Assembly: GCA_028283825.1 (NCBI GenBank)
Contig: JAPWJW010000003.1
Location: 558,001-622,000, forward strand
Direction of reading: 5' to 3'
DNA: 64,000 nt
Source of the DNA: Azospirillaceae bacterium
GTDB taxonomy: Bacteria; Pseudomonadota; Alphaproteobacteria; Azospirillales; Azospirillaceae
This document shows, one piece after another, positions 50,447 to 59,960 of this stretch. Numbering within the stretch: position 1 is the first letter of the stretch; each line of letters starts with the position of its first letter. The position numbers and the translations under genes were made by a program. The notes below the pieces were generated by a model. It worked only from the letters and a program-made list of their open reading frames with translations. It did not search any database and was not told the origin of the DNA.

Positions 50447-52287
50447 ATCGGGATAGGGGGCGATCCTTGAGGACCGCTCCCCTCCCACACCACCCGGCAT
50501 GCGGGTCCGCACCGGGCGGTTCGAGGAGTTGAGGTCAAGAGAGACGGGGCATTCCCAGGGCGTCCGCCCATTGCAGGGAGAGGACGGCATTGAGGGCCAT
50601 CCCGCTGTTGCGCCACCAGCGGCGGCTATTGGCCGCCACCTGATGGAGCACCTTGGGTTTGGCCCCGAGTGCTTTCAGTTCCCTGTAGATGGTCGTGCCC
50701 CGTTTCCAATGCTTGAGCTGGATGGCCCGCAGCCGATGGCGCATCCACTTGTCCAGGTCGTTCCAGACCCGGGGTGTCTGCGCCAGGCGGAAGTAGGCCT
50801 TCCATCCCAGAACATAGGAACGCAGGCGCATCACCACCTCCTGCACACTGTTCCCGCCGGAACGGCGGGTCAGCTGCCGGATGCGATGCTTGAAGGTCGC
50901 CAGCGGCTTGTCGGCAACCCGCCGCTTGATGACGCCACCGGGCGCCACCCAGAAGCCGTAGCCCAGGAACTTGCGGCCGAACACGCTGGTCACCGCGCTC
51001 TTGGTCTCGTTGACCGAGAGACGCAGTCGGCCGTAGAGCCGCCGCAACAGCGCCATCACCCGTTCACCCGCCTTCCGGCTGCGAACGTAAACGTTCGCAT
51101 CGTCAGCGTAGCGCACGAAGCGATGACCCCGGCGCTCCAGTTCCCGGTCCACCTCGTCGAGCAAGACGTTGGCCAGCAGCGGCGACAGCGGGCCGCCCTG
51201 CGGCGTCCCCCTCTCCCGTGCCTGGACCACGCCCCCCACCATGATCCCGCTGTCCAGGTACGACCGGATCAGCCGGACGATGCCGGCATCCCCAATGCGC
51301 TTCCAGAGACGGTCGATCAGGATGTCGTGGTTCACCCGGTCGAAGAACTTCTCCAGGTCCACGTCAACCACAACCCGCCGGCCCGACTGGACGTACGACT
51401 GTGCCTTCAGCACCGCGTCGTGCGCCCCTCGCCCCGGACGGAAGCCGTAGCTGTACTCGCTGAAGCTCGGATCAAGGAGCGGCTGCAACACCTGCAGCAG
51501 CGCCTGCTGGATCAGGCGATCCGTCACCGTCGGGATGCCGAGTTCACGCTCGCCACCGTCCGGCTTCGGGATCGCCACCCGTCGTACCGGCCAAGGCCGG
51601 TACGTCCCCGACAACACCTGGCTCCGGATCGCGGGCCACACCGTGCGCAGATGGGCCGCCGTCTGGTCAATGTCCAGACCGTCAACCCCCGCCGCGCCCT
51701 TGTTGGACCGCACCCGTCGCCAAGCCCGTTGCAGGTTCTCTCGCGTCAGGGCCGCCAGCAGCAGCCCTGACCCCGTGTTTTCCATTTCCGGGCACGGGCG
51801 CAAGGCTTCGTCGCTGCCGGGCCCGGGCAAGGCTTCACCTCGCCCCCCTCCCGACCGCCCCGCTTGCGCGGACATCTGACGCTCTGCCTTCCGCATCGCC
51901 ACGGTGGATCAACACTCCTCCTCGTTCGGTCCTTCGGCACCAGTTGAACCGGCCCCTACTATGACCTCTGCTGACTTCCCGCTCCGGCTCGACACCGTCA
52001 CCCTTTCAGGCATAAGGCGGGATCTCCCCAGGTAAGAGCGCGCTCCTTCACCACACAACCGCCGGATCTACGGCGCCGACCCTTGATCACGAGAGCTTCG
52101 CGGTTCATGGCCCGCTCGCCCTGCTCGGCACCGCCTTCTATCCGGTTCTTGTTCATCGGCTCGTGGTTTCGCTCCACGCTTCCTCCCCACGATCAGTCGC
52201 CCTCTCGCAGTTGCGTTTCGCTTCGTTCACCGTGATCAGCTTACGGAGGGACTTCCACCCTCAAGAACGCGCCCATGCTGGGCGCAC
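50447..52287 (-). mobile_element. Group II intron with maturase gene (class C-like)
   Basis: About 1.84 kb on the minus strand. The 5' end is GTGCGCCCAGCATGGGCGCG (from 52287), a standard group II start (GUGYG). The 3' end is ...CCCTATCCCGAT at about 50447, closing with AY. The last 90 bases (CCGCCCGGTGCGG, CCGCATGCCGGGTGGTGTG, GGAGGGG) look like domains IV to VI. The maturase gene fills the centre. The intron sits directly after a terminator hairpin (52291-52325), the insertion habit of bacterial class C introns. Exact ends are approximate by 1-3 bases. Confidence 0.88.
50535..51902 (-). CDS. ltrA: Group II intron reverse transcriptase / maturase
   Basis: 455 residues from GTG 51902. RT blocks in order: AWRRVRSNKGAAGVDGLDID, RRVAIPKPDGGERELGIPTV, TDRLIQQALLQVLQPLLDPS, FSEYSYGFRPGRGAHDAVLK, VVVDVDLEKFFDRVNHDILI, GTPQGGPLSPLLANVLLDEV and the catalytic FVRYADDANVYVRS. 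The X/maturase domain follows with FLGYGFWVAP and VLGWKAYFRLAQTPRVWNDL. There is no HNH endonuclease domain, as usual for class C. It helps splicing and reverse-splices the intron into DNA. The reading frame is intact, so the element may be active. Confidence 0.95.
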   Translation of the reverse strand: MAMRKAERQMSAQAGRSGGGRGEALPGPGSDEALRPCPEMENTGSGLLLAALTRENLQRAWRRVRSNKGAAGVDGLDIDQTAAHLRTVWPAIRSQVLSGTYRPWPVRRVAIPKPDGGERELGIPTVTDRLIQQALLQVLQPLLDPSFSEYSYGFRPGRGAHDAVLKAQSYVQSGRRVVVDVDLEKFFDRVNHDILIDRLWKRIGDAGIVRLIRSYLDSGIMVGGVVQARERGTPQGGPLSPLLANVLLDEVDRELERRGHRFVRYADDANVYVRSRKAGERVMALLRRLYGRLRLSVNETKSAVTSVFGRKFLGYGFWVAPGGVIKRRVADKPLATFKHRIRQLTRRSGGNSVQEVVMRLRSYVLGWKAYFRLAQTPRVWNDLDKWMRHRLRAIQLKHWKRGTTIYRELKALGAKPKVLHQVAANSRRWWRNSGMALNAVLSLQWADALGMPRLS

Positions 52288-52290
52288 CAA

Positions 52291-52325
52291 GAAAACGGCC
52301 TCTCCATCGCTGGAGGGGCCGTTTT
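52291..52325. terminator. Bidirectional rho-independent terminator beside the intron
   Basis: AAAACGGCCTCTCCA-TCGC-TGGAGGGGCCGTTTT, a 15-base stem with one G-T pair, with T-runs in both directions. It originally ended both the plus-strand ProQ-like gene and the minus-strand hybrid kinase gene; the intron entered 3 bases past its end in the kinase direction. Confidence 0.88.
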
Positions 52326-52379
52326 TATTTGAATGATTTTTGTGCGATGGATAACTGGCTCAGGCTTTGAGCCGGTTCC

Positions 52380-55097
52380 TTATGCACCGGAATCGCCACC
52401 GGGCTCCGCTGCCGGTGTCTCCTCCTCATCCGACAGGAAACGTTCGCGCAGCAATTCCCAGTCCTGGCGGCCGAATTCCACGGCGGACATGGCCACCGCC
52501 ACGGCGCGATCCAGGTCGGCGGCCACACAGGCCTCATGCAGGGCCATGGCCAGATCCTGAAGGCGAATCAGGCCGCAGGTGCCCGCCGTGGCCATCAGGT
52601 CGTGCGCCTCGGCGCGAAGGGCCTTGAGGTCGCGCTCGCGGGCGGCCTGCGCCAACGACTCCACCCGCTGCTTGCCCAGGGTCAGGAAGCCGGTAACGAT
52701 GCGCACGAAATCGGCCCGCGCCGCCATGGTGGCCAATTCACCCAGGCGATCTTCCGCCAGGATGCCGAACAACGGCGGCACGGCGGCCACCGGCTCGTCC
52801 GGCGTCTCCGGTTCCGCGATGGGGCCACAGCCCCATTGCACCACCTTGCCGATGAAATGGCCCCGGTCGAAGGGCTTGGCGACATAGTCGTCCATGCCGG
52901 CCGCCAGATATTCCTCACGCATGCCGGCCATGGCGTTGGCCGTGATGGCGATGATGGGCATGCGCGCGCCCATGGCGCGCATGCGCCGCGTCGCCTCGAT
53001 GCCGTCCATGCGCGGCATCTGGATGTCCATCAGCACCAGGTCGAAGCGGCGACAGCGCACCGCCTCCAGCGCATCCACGCCGTCCTGGACCAGCACCGCC
53101 TCGAACCCTTCCTTGGCCAGCATCAGGCTGGCCACTTCCTGGTTCACGGGGTTGTCCTCCACCAGCAGGACGCAACGCCCCACACCGCGGCCTTGCGTCG
53201 CATTGGGCGGCGCACCGCTGCCCCCCCAGACGGCGGGGGACGGCTTGCCGGAAGGCAGGGGGGCAGCGAAGGCACTTTCGAAGGGCTGCTCCGCCACCTC
53301 CAGGGGAATGGTGAACCAGAAGGCGCTACCCTTGCCCGGTTCGCTGCTGACCCCGATGGAGCCCCCCATCAGTTCCACCAGCTGGCGGCAGATCGCCAAT
53401 CCCAGACCCGTGCCGCCGAAGCGCCGGGTGATGGAGGTGTCGGCCTGGCTGAAGCTTTCGAACAGCCGGGCCATCTGTTCCCCGCTGATGCCGATGCCGG
53501 TGTCCGTCACCTCCCCCCGCAGGTTCAGGCCGGGCTTGGCTGCGGCGCGCGGTGTCAGGGTCAGCGCGATCGCCACCTCACCATCCGTCGTGAACTTGAT
53601 GGCGTTGCCCACCAGGTTGACCAGGATCTGGCGCAGGCGGGTGGGATCGCCCCGCACCAGCACCGGCCCCGAGGGCTCGTCGCCATCCTGTTCGCCGGGG
53701 GTGTGCAGTGCCGTGCGGAAGCCCAGGCCCTTTTCCCGGGCGCGGGGCGCCAGGATGGTGGCGACGCCGTCCAGCAAACCGCCCAGGGAATAATCGACGA
53801 TATCCAGCTCGACCTTGCCGGCCTCAAGCTTGGAGATGTCCAGGATATCGTCGATGACACCCAGCAGGGCCTCGGCACTTTCGCGGATGGCCTGGGTGAA
53901 GCCCCGCTGCTCCTCCGTCATCGGCGTGTCCAGCAGCAACTGCACCATGCCCATGACGCCGTTCATGGGGGTGCGGATCTCATGGCTCATATTGGCCAGG
54001 AATTCCGATTTGCTTTGGCTGGCCGCCTGGGCCTGGACGCGGGCGCGGTCCAGGTCGCGCGCCAGCACCGCGAGGTCATGGGCCTGCCGCTCCAGCCGCT
54101 CCTGCTTTTCGGTCAGCATGGCGTTGGTGGCCTTCAGGTCCCGCGTGCGGCGGGCGACATCGCCCTCCAACCCCTCCAGCAGATTGACGTTGTCGAATCC
54201 GGCGGGGATCTTGGTGGCGAACAGTTCCAGCAGGCGCTGGTCCATGCCGGAAGGGGGATCCTGGGCCCGGATCAGCACGACGGTGCGGCCCATCTCATGC
54301 CCGGCGACGTGCAGCACGCTGGCGTCGCCCGCGAACAGCGACTTCTGGTTCAGCAGCGCGCGCTGGATCAGGTCGACGTGGGGAATTTCGGCCTTGGGAT
54401 CCTGCATCAGGTAGGCATAGACGCCGCTGGCCGCCAGGATGCGGGGCGGCTGGCCCTCCGGCGCATGGACGCACAATACGCCCAGGGGTGAACAGCTGAG
54501 GAAGCTGCCGACCTGGGTCAGGACACCATTGGCGAAATCGCGCATGGAGCGGATCTGGAACAGGCTGGCGGCGCTGTCGATGATGCGCTCCAGCCCCCGC
54601 CGGTTCTCGTCCAGCGCCACGATATAGCCATAGGACCGCAGGGCGGTGATGATGGTGGTGGTCAGGCGGGCCGCGCTGAGGTCCGCCTTGGGGCGATAAT
54701 CGTCGATATCATAATCGACGATCACCTGCTCCTCCGGCGCCATGCCGGGCTGGCCCGTGCGCAGGACGATGCGCACCGCCTCATTGCCCAGTTCCTGCCG
54801 GATGCGGCGGACCAGGACCAGGCCGGCATCATCCGTTTCCATGACGACATCCAGCAGGACGATGGCGATGTCCGCCACCTCACCCAGGATGCGGAAACCC
54901 TCGGCCGCCGAATGCGCGGACAGTATCTGTACGCCCCGATCACGGAAACGCAGGCGTCCCAACACCATGCGTGTCAGGGCGTGAACCTCGGCATCATCAT
55001 CAACCACCAGGATTTTCCACGGCGGGAAAATATCCTGGCGGAAGGCCTTGCCACCCTTGTCACCGTCTTGCCACAAGGCCTCGTCCAATTCCTGCAT
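52380..55097 (-). CDS. Hybrid sensor histidine kinase: REC-DUF3369-HisKA-HATPase-REC-Hpt
   Basis: 905 residues from the ATG at 55097 (AAAGGA ahead). Domain order: an N-terminal receiver ([20 protein letters not shown]; phospho-Asp in [12 protein letters not shown]), DUF3369 (about 165-300), a coiled coil, HisKA ([20 protein letters not shown]), HATPase ([50 protein letters not shown]), a second receiver ([38 protein letters not shown]) and a C-terminal Hpt domain ([20 protein letters not shown]). It has no membrane segment. It can carry a full His-Asp-His relay; an input receiver at the front makes it a downstream integrator. A partner regulator is not in the window. Confidence 0.95.
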   Translation of the reverse strand: MQELDEALWQDGDKGGKAFRQDIFPPWKILVVDDDAEVHALTRMVLGRLRFRDRGVQILSAHSAAEGFRILGEVADIAIVLLDVVMETDDAGLVLVRRIRQELGNEAVRIVLRTGQPGMAPEEQVIVDYDIDDYRPKADLSAARLTTTIITALRSYGYIVALDENRRGLERIIDSAASLFQIRSMRDFANGVLTQVGSFLSCSPLGVLCVHAPEGQPPRILAASGVYAYLMQDPKAEIPHVDLIQRALLNQKSLFAGDASVLHVAGHEMGRTVVLIRAQDPPSGMDQRLLELFATKIPAGFDNVNLLEGLEGDVARRTRDLKATNAMLTEKQERLERQAHDLAVLARDLDRARVQAQAASQSKSEFLANMSHEIRTPMNGVMGMVQLLLDTPMTEEQRGFTQAIRESAEALLGVIDDILDISKLEAGKVELDIVDYSLGGLLDGVATILAPRAREKGLGFRTALHTPGEQDGDEPSGPVLVRGDPTRLRQILVNLVGNAIKFTTDGEVAIALTLTPRAAAKPGLNLRGEVTDTGIGISGEQMARLFESFSQADTSITRRFGGTGLGLAICRQLVELMGGSIGVSSEPGKGSAFWFTIPLEVAEQPFESAFAAPLPSGKPSPAVWGGSGAPPNATQGRGVGRCVLLVEDNPVNQEVASLMLAKEGFEAVLVQDGVDALEAVRCRRFDLVLMDIQMPRMDGIEATRRMRAMGARMPIIAITANAMAGMREEYLAAGMDDYVAKPFDRGHFIGKVVQWGCGPIAEPETPDEPVAAVPPLFGILAEDRLGELATMAARADFVRIVTGFLTLGKQRVESLAQAARERDLKALRAEAHDLMATAGTCGLIRLQDLAMALHEACVAADLDRAVAVAMSAVEFGRQDWELLRERFLSDEEETPAAEPGGDSGA

Positions 55098-55326
55098 TGG
55101 GCGCATTTCCTTTTGGAAACTGTACCGATTTCCGGCTGTTTCCCTTTGCCCGCCACCGCACCATCCGTGAAGCGGCCGTTCAGGTCACAGTATCTCAGAA
55201 CTCACCTTACGGACATTCCTCTTAAGGTTTCATCAACGACGCGCGACGGCTTTTCTGCGCTGGCACGTATATCAGTCAAGCCGGTTCTAGAACGGCGAAG
55301 ACGAACCTTACGAGGCTTGTAGATCC

Positions 55327-56007
55327 ATGTCCCGCTTCCGTACCCAACTATTGTCGACCCTGGCGGTTGGCGTCTTTGCCGTCGGTATCGCGGCTGGCGC
55401 GTTCGCCCAGGACGGCGCTCGCTCAGGTCCGCCGCCGGCCGGCCATGAACACCACCACGGTGGCCCGTGGGAACATATCGATGGTCGCCTGGCCTTCCTG
55501 AAGGCCGAACTGAAAATCACTGCCGCCCAGGAAGGCCAGTGGAAGAAGTTCGAGACCGTCGCCCGCGCCGATGCCGAAGAAATGAAGCAGAAGGCCGAGA
55601 AGTTCGAGACCGAACACAAGGCGAAGCGTGAGCAGTTCGAGGCCGCCCGCAAGGCCGGCCAGACCCCCACGCCCCCGGCTCCGCCGTCGCTGACCGAACG
55701 CCTGGACCGTGCCGAGAAGATGGCGACGGAACACGCCAAGCACATCAGCGACCTGAAGGCCGTGTTGGCCCCCCTGTACGCCAGCCTCTCGGCCGACCAG
55801 AAGGAAAAGGCCGACACGCTGCTGGCCCGCGGCTTCGGCGGCGGCCACGGCTTCGGTCCGCATGGCGGTCCCGGTGGCCGTTTCGGCGGTCCGGGCGCGC
55901 ACTTCGAACACGGTGACCAGGGCATGCACGGCGGCCCCGGCCGTCCCGGTCCGGACGGCGATGACGGCGACATGCCCCCGCCCCCGGATGAGGGCGGCCA
56001 AGACTGA
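55327..56007 (+). CDS. Periplasmic Spy/CpxP-like protein, histidine/glycine-rich tail
   Basis: 226 residues with a signal peptide (cleavage after AFA-Q). The LTxxQ-type core is visible as LAFLKAELKITAAQEGQWKK and LAPLYASLSADQKEKADTLL; long charged helices (AEEMKQKAEKFETEHKAKRE) separate them. The last 55 residues are His, Gly, Pro and Asp rich (GGHGFGPHGGPGGRFGG, HFEHGDQGMHGGPG), and an HEHHHGG cluster stands near the N-terminus. Family members are envelope-stress chaperones or metal sensors; the His clusters suggest metal binding. It is divergent from the hybrid kinase, so envelope-stress signalling is a possibility. Confidence 0.85.
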   Translation: MSRFRTQLLSTLAVGVFAVGIAAGAFAQDGARSGPPPAGHEHHHGGPWEHIDGRLAFLKAELKITAAQEGQWKKFETVARADAEEMKQKAEKFETEHKAKREQFEAARKAGQTPTPPAPPSLTERLDRAEKMATEHAKHISDLKAVLAPLYASLSADQKEKADTLLARGFGGGHGFGPHGGPGGRFGGPGAHFEHGDQGMHGGPGRPGPDGDDGDMPPPPDEGGQD

Positions 56008-56037
56008 TCCCGTCCGGATCGGTAGCGCTTGAATGAG

Positions 56038-56079
56038 GACGGCGGCGAATCGTTGGGGTTCGCCGCCGTTTTCTTTTTG
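56038..56079 (+). terminator. Terminator after Spy-like gene
   Basis: ACGGCGGCGAA-TCGTTGGGG-TTCGCCGCCGT followed by TTTCTTTTT; 11-base perfect stem, 30 bases after the stop codon. Confidence 0.88.
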
Positions 56080-56095
56080 ACCGATGCCGGCCCGA

Positions 56096-57523
56096 TCACT
56101 CCCGGTTGGGCGCCAGCGACACCAGGAAGGCCAAGGCCGCCGGCACCGGCATGGCCAGGTACAGCCAGTGCACGGCCGACAGGTCGCCCACGGTGCCGCC
56201 GGGGGTGACCAGGCCTGCGCTGTTGGCGACGACACCGGCCATCGCCGTGCCGAAGGCGCCGCCCAATGACTGCACCGTGGCGATGGCGGCCGAGGCCTTG
56301 TCCTGCTCCACCCCGCCGGCGCGCTTCAGCACACCGGCCACCAGGTGCGCCCACCCCAGGCCCACGCCCGCCCCCATCAGCAGCAGGGCGATGGACGCCG
56401 GCACCAGCACCGTCAGATCCGCCGCCGGATCGTTCCGCGCCAACAGGGGCGCCAGCGCCGCCGTGGCCGCCGCCTCCAGCAGGCAACCGGCGGTGATCGC
56501 CATGGCCGCCTGCCGACCGGTCAAGCGACCGACCAGGAAGGCGGCGAACGTCCACCCCAGGGCGACCAACGCCACCAGATAGCCCGACATCAGCGGCGCC
56601 ACGCCATGCAGCGCCTGCAGGAAATAGGGGACGTAGACGTCGCTGGATATGGTGACGATGATGGCGAACATGATGAGGTAGAGCCGCGCGATGGGTTGCC
56701 CCAAAATGACGGCACCCTGCGGCAACAGCCGGTTCCCGCCCCGCCGTTCCACCGCCAGCATGGCGCCGAACAGCAGGAGGGAGGCTGCCAGCAAGGCGAG
56801 CTTGGGGCCATCCCGCTCCGCCGTGCCGGCGGCGCTGACCAGCAGCACGGCGGACAGCAGCAGGCCGATCTGGCGCAGCGGCGGCCGGCCGGCGGCGCGG
56901 CTGTCGGTGGCGGCCGGCAACAGGCGGCGGGCAAAAGCCGCCATCAGCAGGGCTGGCGGCAACAGCACCAGGAAGGCGTAGCGCCATTGCGCCCCGCTGG
57001 AAAACACCCCACCCGCCGTGGGGCCCAGCACCGTCGCCACGCCCCAGATGGCGGCATAAAGGGTGGAGGCGCGGCCCCACAGCGGTTCCGGATAGACATG
57101 GCGGATGAAGGCGTAAGCCAGGCCCGACAACATGCCCGCCCCCAGGCCCTGCACGGCCCGCCCCAACAGCACCACCGCCATGGCCGGCGCCACGGCGCAC
57201 ACCAGGCTGCCGGCGCTGAACACCAGGGCGCCCAGGATATAGACATCGCGCAGGCTGAACACGCGCGGCCGCATGGCGACGAAGATGGAACCCAAAACGG
57301 CCGCAGCAACGTACAGGGTCGTCACCCAGGCGAACAGCGGCAGGCCGCCGATGTCGCGCACGATGGACGGCGCCACGGTGGCGGTGACGTAGGTCTCGAT
57401 CGCGAACAGGGTGACACCGCCGCCCAGCATCAAGGTCGCCGGCAAATGGGCCGGCGAGAACAGTTGATACACCGAAGCGGTGGGCGGTTCGGCTTGCGGC
57501 TGGCGATCCGCGGCGGCAGTCAT
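56096..57523 (-). CDS. MFS multidrug/solute exporter, DHA2-like (14-TM)
   Basis: 475 residues and about 14 hydrophobic segments. Features are LFAIETYVTATVAPSIVRDI, the motif-A-like segment between helices 2 and 3 (AMRPRVFSLRDVYILGALVF), LLGRAVQGLGAGMLSGLAYA (motif C-like) and GVATVLGPTAGGVFSSGAQW. It lies divergent from a regulator of the DeoR/SufR-like group, and the 100-base gap holds repeat operators, which suggests regulated export of a toxic compound. Substrate unknown. Confidence 0.92.
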   Translation of the reverse strand: MTAAADRQPQAEPPTASVYQLFSPAHLPATLMLGGGVTLFAIETYVTATVAPSIVRDIGGLPLFAWVTTLYVAAAVLGSIFVAMRPRVFSLRDVYILGALVFSAGSLVCAVAPAMAVVLLGRAVQGLGAGMLSGLAYAFIRHVYPEPLWGRASTLYAAIWGVATVLGPTAGGVFSSGAQWRYAFLVLLPPALLMAAFARRLLPAATDSRAAGRPPLRQIGLLLSAVLLVSAAGTAERDGPKLALLAASLLLFGAMLAVERRGGNRLLPQGAVILGQPIARLYLIMFAIIVTISSDVYVPYFLQALHGVAPLMSGYLVALVALGWTFAAFLVGRLTGRQAAMAITAGCLLEAAATAALAPLLARNDPAADLTVLVPASIALLLMGAGVGLGWAHLVAGVLKRAGGVEQDKASAAIATVQSLGGAFGTAMAGVVANSAGLVTPGGTVGDLSAVHWLYLAMPVPAALAFLVSLAPNRE

Positions 57524-57551
57524 GGGCGAAATCCTGGTGGCGTCGATTTAT

Positions 57552-57575
57552 TTTTCAAAGTTTCATCTTGGAAAA
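57552..57575. promoter_or_regulatory. Operator palindrome between exporter and regulator genes
   Basis: TTTTCAAAG-TTTCAT-CTTGGAAAA, a 9-base inverted repeat with one mismatch. A third copy, CTTGGAAAA, lies at 57607-57615. All three match TTTTCCAAG, so the regulator probably binds here to control both genes. Confidence 0.65.
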
Positions 57576-57606
57576 TACGCGGCCGTCGCTATAAAACAAG
57601 CATGAA

Positions 57607-57615
57607 CTTGGAAAA
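57607..57615. promoter_or_regulatory. Third operator half-site
   Basis: CTTGGAAAA, identical to the right arm of the palindrome at 57567-57575 and in the same orientation, 8 bases before the regulator start codon. Confidence 0.5.
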
Positions 57616-57622
57616 ATAAGCC

Positions 57623-58246
57623 GTGCCCCAGCCATCCCCCAACCGCCTGCTCCTGCTGTTGAAGACCGACGGCCCCCAGACGGCCGCCGCCATCGGTGTC
57701 GCCCTGGGCATCACGGGTGAGGCGGCGCGCCAGCAGCTGACCCGCATGGCGGAGGATGGCGTGGTGGAAGCGGTGGTGGAGGCCGCCGCCGGCCGGGGAC
57801 GCCCCCGTCAGCTGTGGCACCTGACACCATCCGGGCATGCGCGTTTCCCGGACGGCCATGCGGCGCTGACCGCCTCCCTCTTGACCACCTTGGCGGACCA
57901 GTTGGGAAGCGGGGCGATCGATACCCTGATCGCGGCGCGCGAGGTGGGCACCCTGGCGCGCTATCGCGCCGAAATGATCGGGGCCGCCGACTTGGCCACC
58001 CGCATCGCCCGGCTGACCGCCATCCGCTCCAGCGAAGGCTATATGGCCGACAGCTGGCAGGAGGCGGACGGGTCGTGGACCCTGGTGGAAAACCATTGTC
58101 CCATCTGCGCCGCCGCCACCGCCTGCGTCGGCTTCTGCCGGTCGGAACTGGATACCTTCCGGGCCGTGCTGGGCGCGGCGGTGGAGCGGACGGAGCATAT
58201 TCCCCTGGGTGCGCGGCGCTGCGCCTACCGCATCAGCATTATCTAA
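57623..58246 (+). CDS. Winged-helix regulator with C-terminal cysteine cluster (SufR-like)
   Basis: 207 residues from GTG 57623 (a weak GGAAAAAT ahead). The N-terminal winged helix is NRLLLLLKTDGPQTAAAIGV, ALGITGEAARQQLTRMAEDG then GRGRPRQLWHLTPSGHARFP. The C-terminal part has the cysteine pattern ENHCPICAAATACVGFCRSE with a later RRCAYRI, as in SufR-type [2Fe-2S] or [4Fe-4S] regulators. It may sense iron-sulfur or redox state, but a different metal is possible. It is divergent from the MFS exporter gene. Confidence 0.85.
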   Translation: MPQPSPNRLLLLLKTDGPQTAAAIGVALGITGEAARQQLTRMAEDGVVEAVVEAAAGRGRPRQLWHLTPSGHARFPDGHAALTASLLTTLADQLGSGAIDTLIAAREVGTLARYRAEMIGAADLATRIARLTAIRSSEGYMADSWQEADGSWTLVENHCPICAAATACVGFCRSELDTFRAVLGAAVERTEHIPLGARRCAYRISII

Positions 58247-58393
58247 TTACCGCCCTCAAACGGCGGGCGCCGCCATCCGGCGGCTGGCCTATCCTCGATT
58301 TTCAGTCCGCCTGCGGCTCCCCAAAAATCTCCGGCGGCCCCGGTCGGGGCCTACGGTGGCATGAGGATCGCCTCATGCCACCGGGCTTCCCCC

Positions 58394-59800
58394 TTACGGT
58401 GCGCGGAACGTGCCGTTGGACTGCATGGCCAGCCATAGCACGCTGGCATAGGCGGCCGTGGACTGGTCGATGGTCGGGCGGTCCACCCGGTCCAGCGTGT
58501 CCTCGGCGGTATGGTGGTAGTCGAAGTAGGTGGTGGCATCCAGGGACAGTTCGGCGATGGGCATGCCGGCCTCGGCCATGGGGCCGTAGTCCGACGTCTC
58601 CCCCTCCTCATCCCGGCCCAGGGTCACCCGCAGGGGCTTCAGCGCGCCGGCGATGGTGGTGATGGCGGCCTGGGCGTTGGGGTTGGACTTCATCTTGAAC
58701 GCCCATACCGGGCCGATGCCCAGATCGGCCTCCGTGCCCAGGACGTAATGGGCGGCGTCGCCCGCATGGGCCTTGCCGTAGGCGATGGCACCGTAGGTGC
58801 CCTCCTCCTCCGCCGCGAACAGCACGACGCGCAGGGTGCGGCGCGGCTTTTCCGGCAGGCCCTTGATCAGCTTGGCCGAGGCCAGCGCGATGGCGACACC
58901 GGCGCCGTCGTCGATGGCGCCGGTGCCCAGATCCCAGGAATCCAGGTGGGCGCCCATGGTCACGATCTCATCGGGCTTCACCGTGCCCTTCAGGTCCCCC
59001 ACCACGTTGTAGGTGGTGATGGGGTCCAGCGGCGACACGTCCAGCACCAGCTTCATCTTCACCGGGCCTTGCGACAGCAGCCGGTCCAGCTGCGCCGCAT
59101 CGATGGTGGAAATGGCGCCGGCCGGGATCTTGGTCCCGCCATCCTCATACCGCGTCATGCCGGTGTGCGGCGCGCGGTGGGCGTCGGTGCCGACCGACCG
59201 GATCAGCAACGCGACCGCACCCTTCTTGGCCGCCACCGACGGGCCGCCGATGCGCATGGCCACGGCCTCGCCATAACCGCTGCCGTCCTGGGTACGGGCC
59301 ATGGGCAGGGCAATGTAGGCGATCTTGCCGGCCAGCGACCCGTCCGATGCTGCCTTCAGGGCGGCCAGGCTGGGGAAACCCACCACCTCGGCCTCAATGC
59401 CCTGGGGGCCCGTGCCCACCGTGCTGCCCAAGGCCGCCACGGCGATGGACTGCGGCATGGGCGACACGATGCTGGCGCGCTCCAGGCCACGGCGCCAGCC
59501 GGGCATGGGCACGGCCTCGACATGCACGTCCTGCAGGCCAAGATCCTTCATGGCCTTCACCGCCCAGGCCACGGCGGCCGCGTCGTTGGGTGTGCCGGGC
59601 AGGCGCGGCCCCACCTGGGTGGTCAGCGATTCCACCACCTCATAGGCACCGCTGCCGGCCAAGGCCCGCTTCTGCAATTCCTTGACGCTGGCCAGCGCCG
59701 AATCCGGCACGGCCGCGGGCCCCTCGGCCGCGATCGCCGGCGCCGTCAGCAGGCCCAAGGCGAGTGCGGCGGCCAAGCCCTTGTTCTGAATCGAAAACAC
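58394..59800 (-). CDS. M28-family secreted metallopeptidase (aminopeptidase)
   Basis: 468 residues from GTG 59800, chosen because GGGAG precedes it; it gives a good signal peptide (FSIQNKGLAAALALGLLTAP, cleavage AIA-A). The PA-type insert is near 130-250. The zinc site of M28 peptidases is complete: TMGAHLDSWDLGTGAIDDGA (His/Asp), LFAAEEEGTYGA (Glu-Glu), VLGTEADLGIGPV and FDYHHTAEDTLDRVD (final His). It should remove N-terminal residues in the periplasm or outside. It lies 160 bases after the large sensor-kinase gene on the same strand. Confidence 0.92.
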   Translation of the reverse strand: MFSIQNKGLAAALALGLLTAPAIAAEGPAAVPDSALASVKELQKRALAGSGAYEVVESLTTQVGPRLPGTPNDAAAVAWAVKAMKDLGLQDVHVEAVPMPGWRRGLERASIVSPMPQSIAVAALGSTVGTGPQGIEAEVVGFPSLAALKAASDGSLAGKIAYIALPMARTQDGSGYGEAVAMRIGGPSVAAKKGAVALLIRSVGTDAHRAPHTGMTRYEDGGTKIPAGAISTIDAAQLDRLLSQGPVKMKLVLDVSPLDPITTYNVVGDLKGTVKPDEIVTMGAHLDSWDLGTGAIDDGAGVAIALASAKLIKGLPEKPRRTLRVVLFAAEEEGTYGAIAYGKAHAGDAAHYVLGTEADLGIGPVWAFKMKSNPNAQAAITTIAGALKPLRVTLGRDEEGETSDYGPMAEAGMPIAELSLDATTYFDYHHTAEDTLDRVDRPTIDQSTAAYASVLWLAMQSNGTFRAP

Positions 59801-59960
59801 GCCCGTATCTCCCATCATCAGGTCGTACCGGGCGGCCCCCGCCACCGTTCCGGCCCCATGGTCCCATCGGCCGACCACTTGGGCGGTCAGCCCCTTGGGA
59901 CGCACCCTGCCACGGGCCGGCCCCGCCGCGCCATCCCGGTGTTGTCGCGGTGACAAAGCC

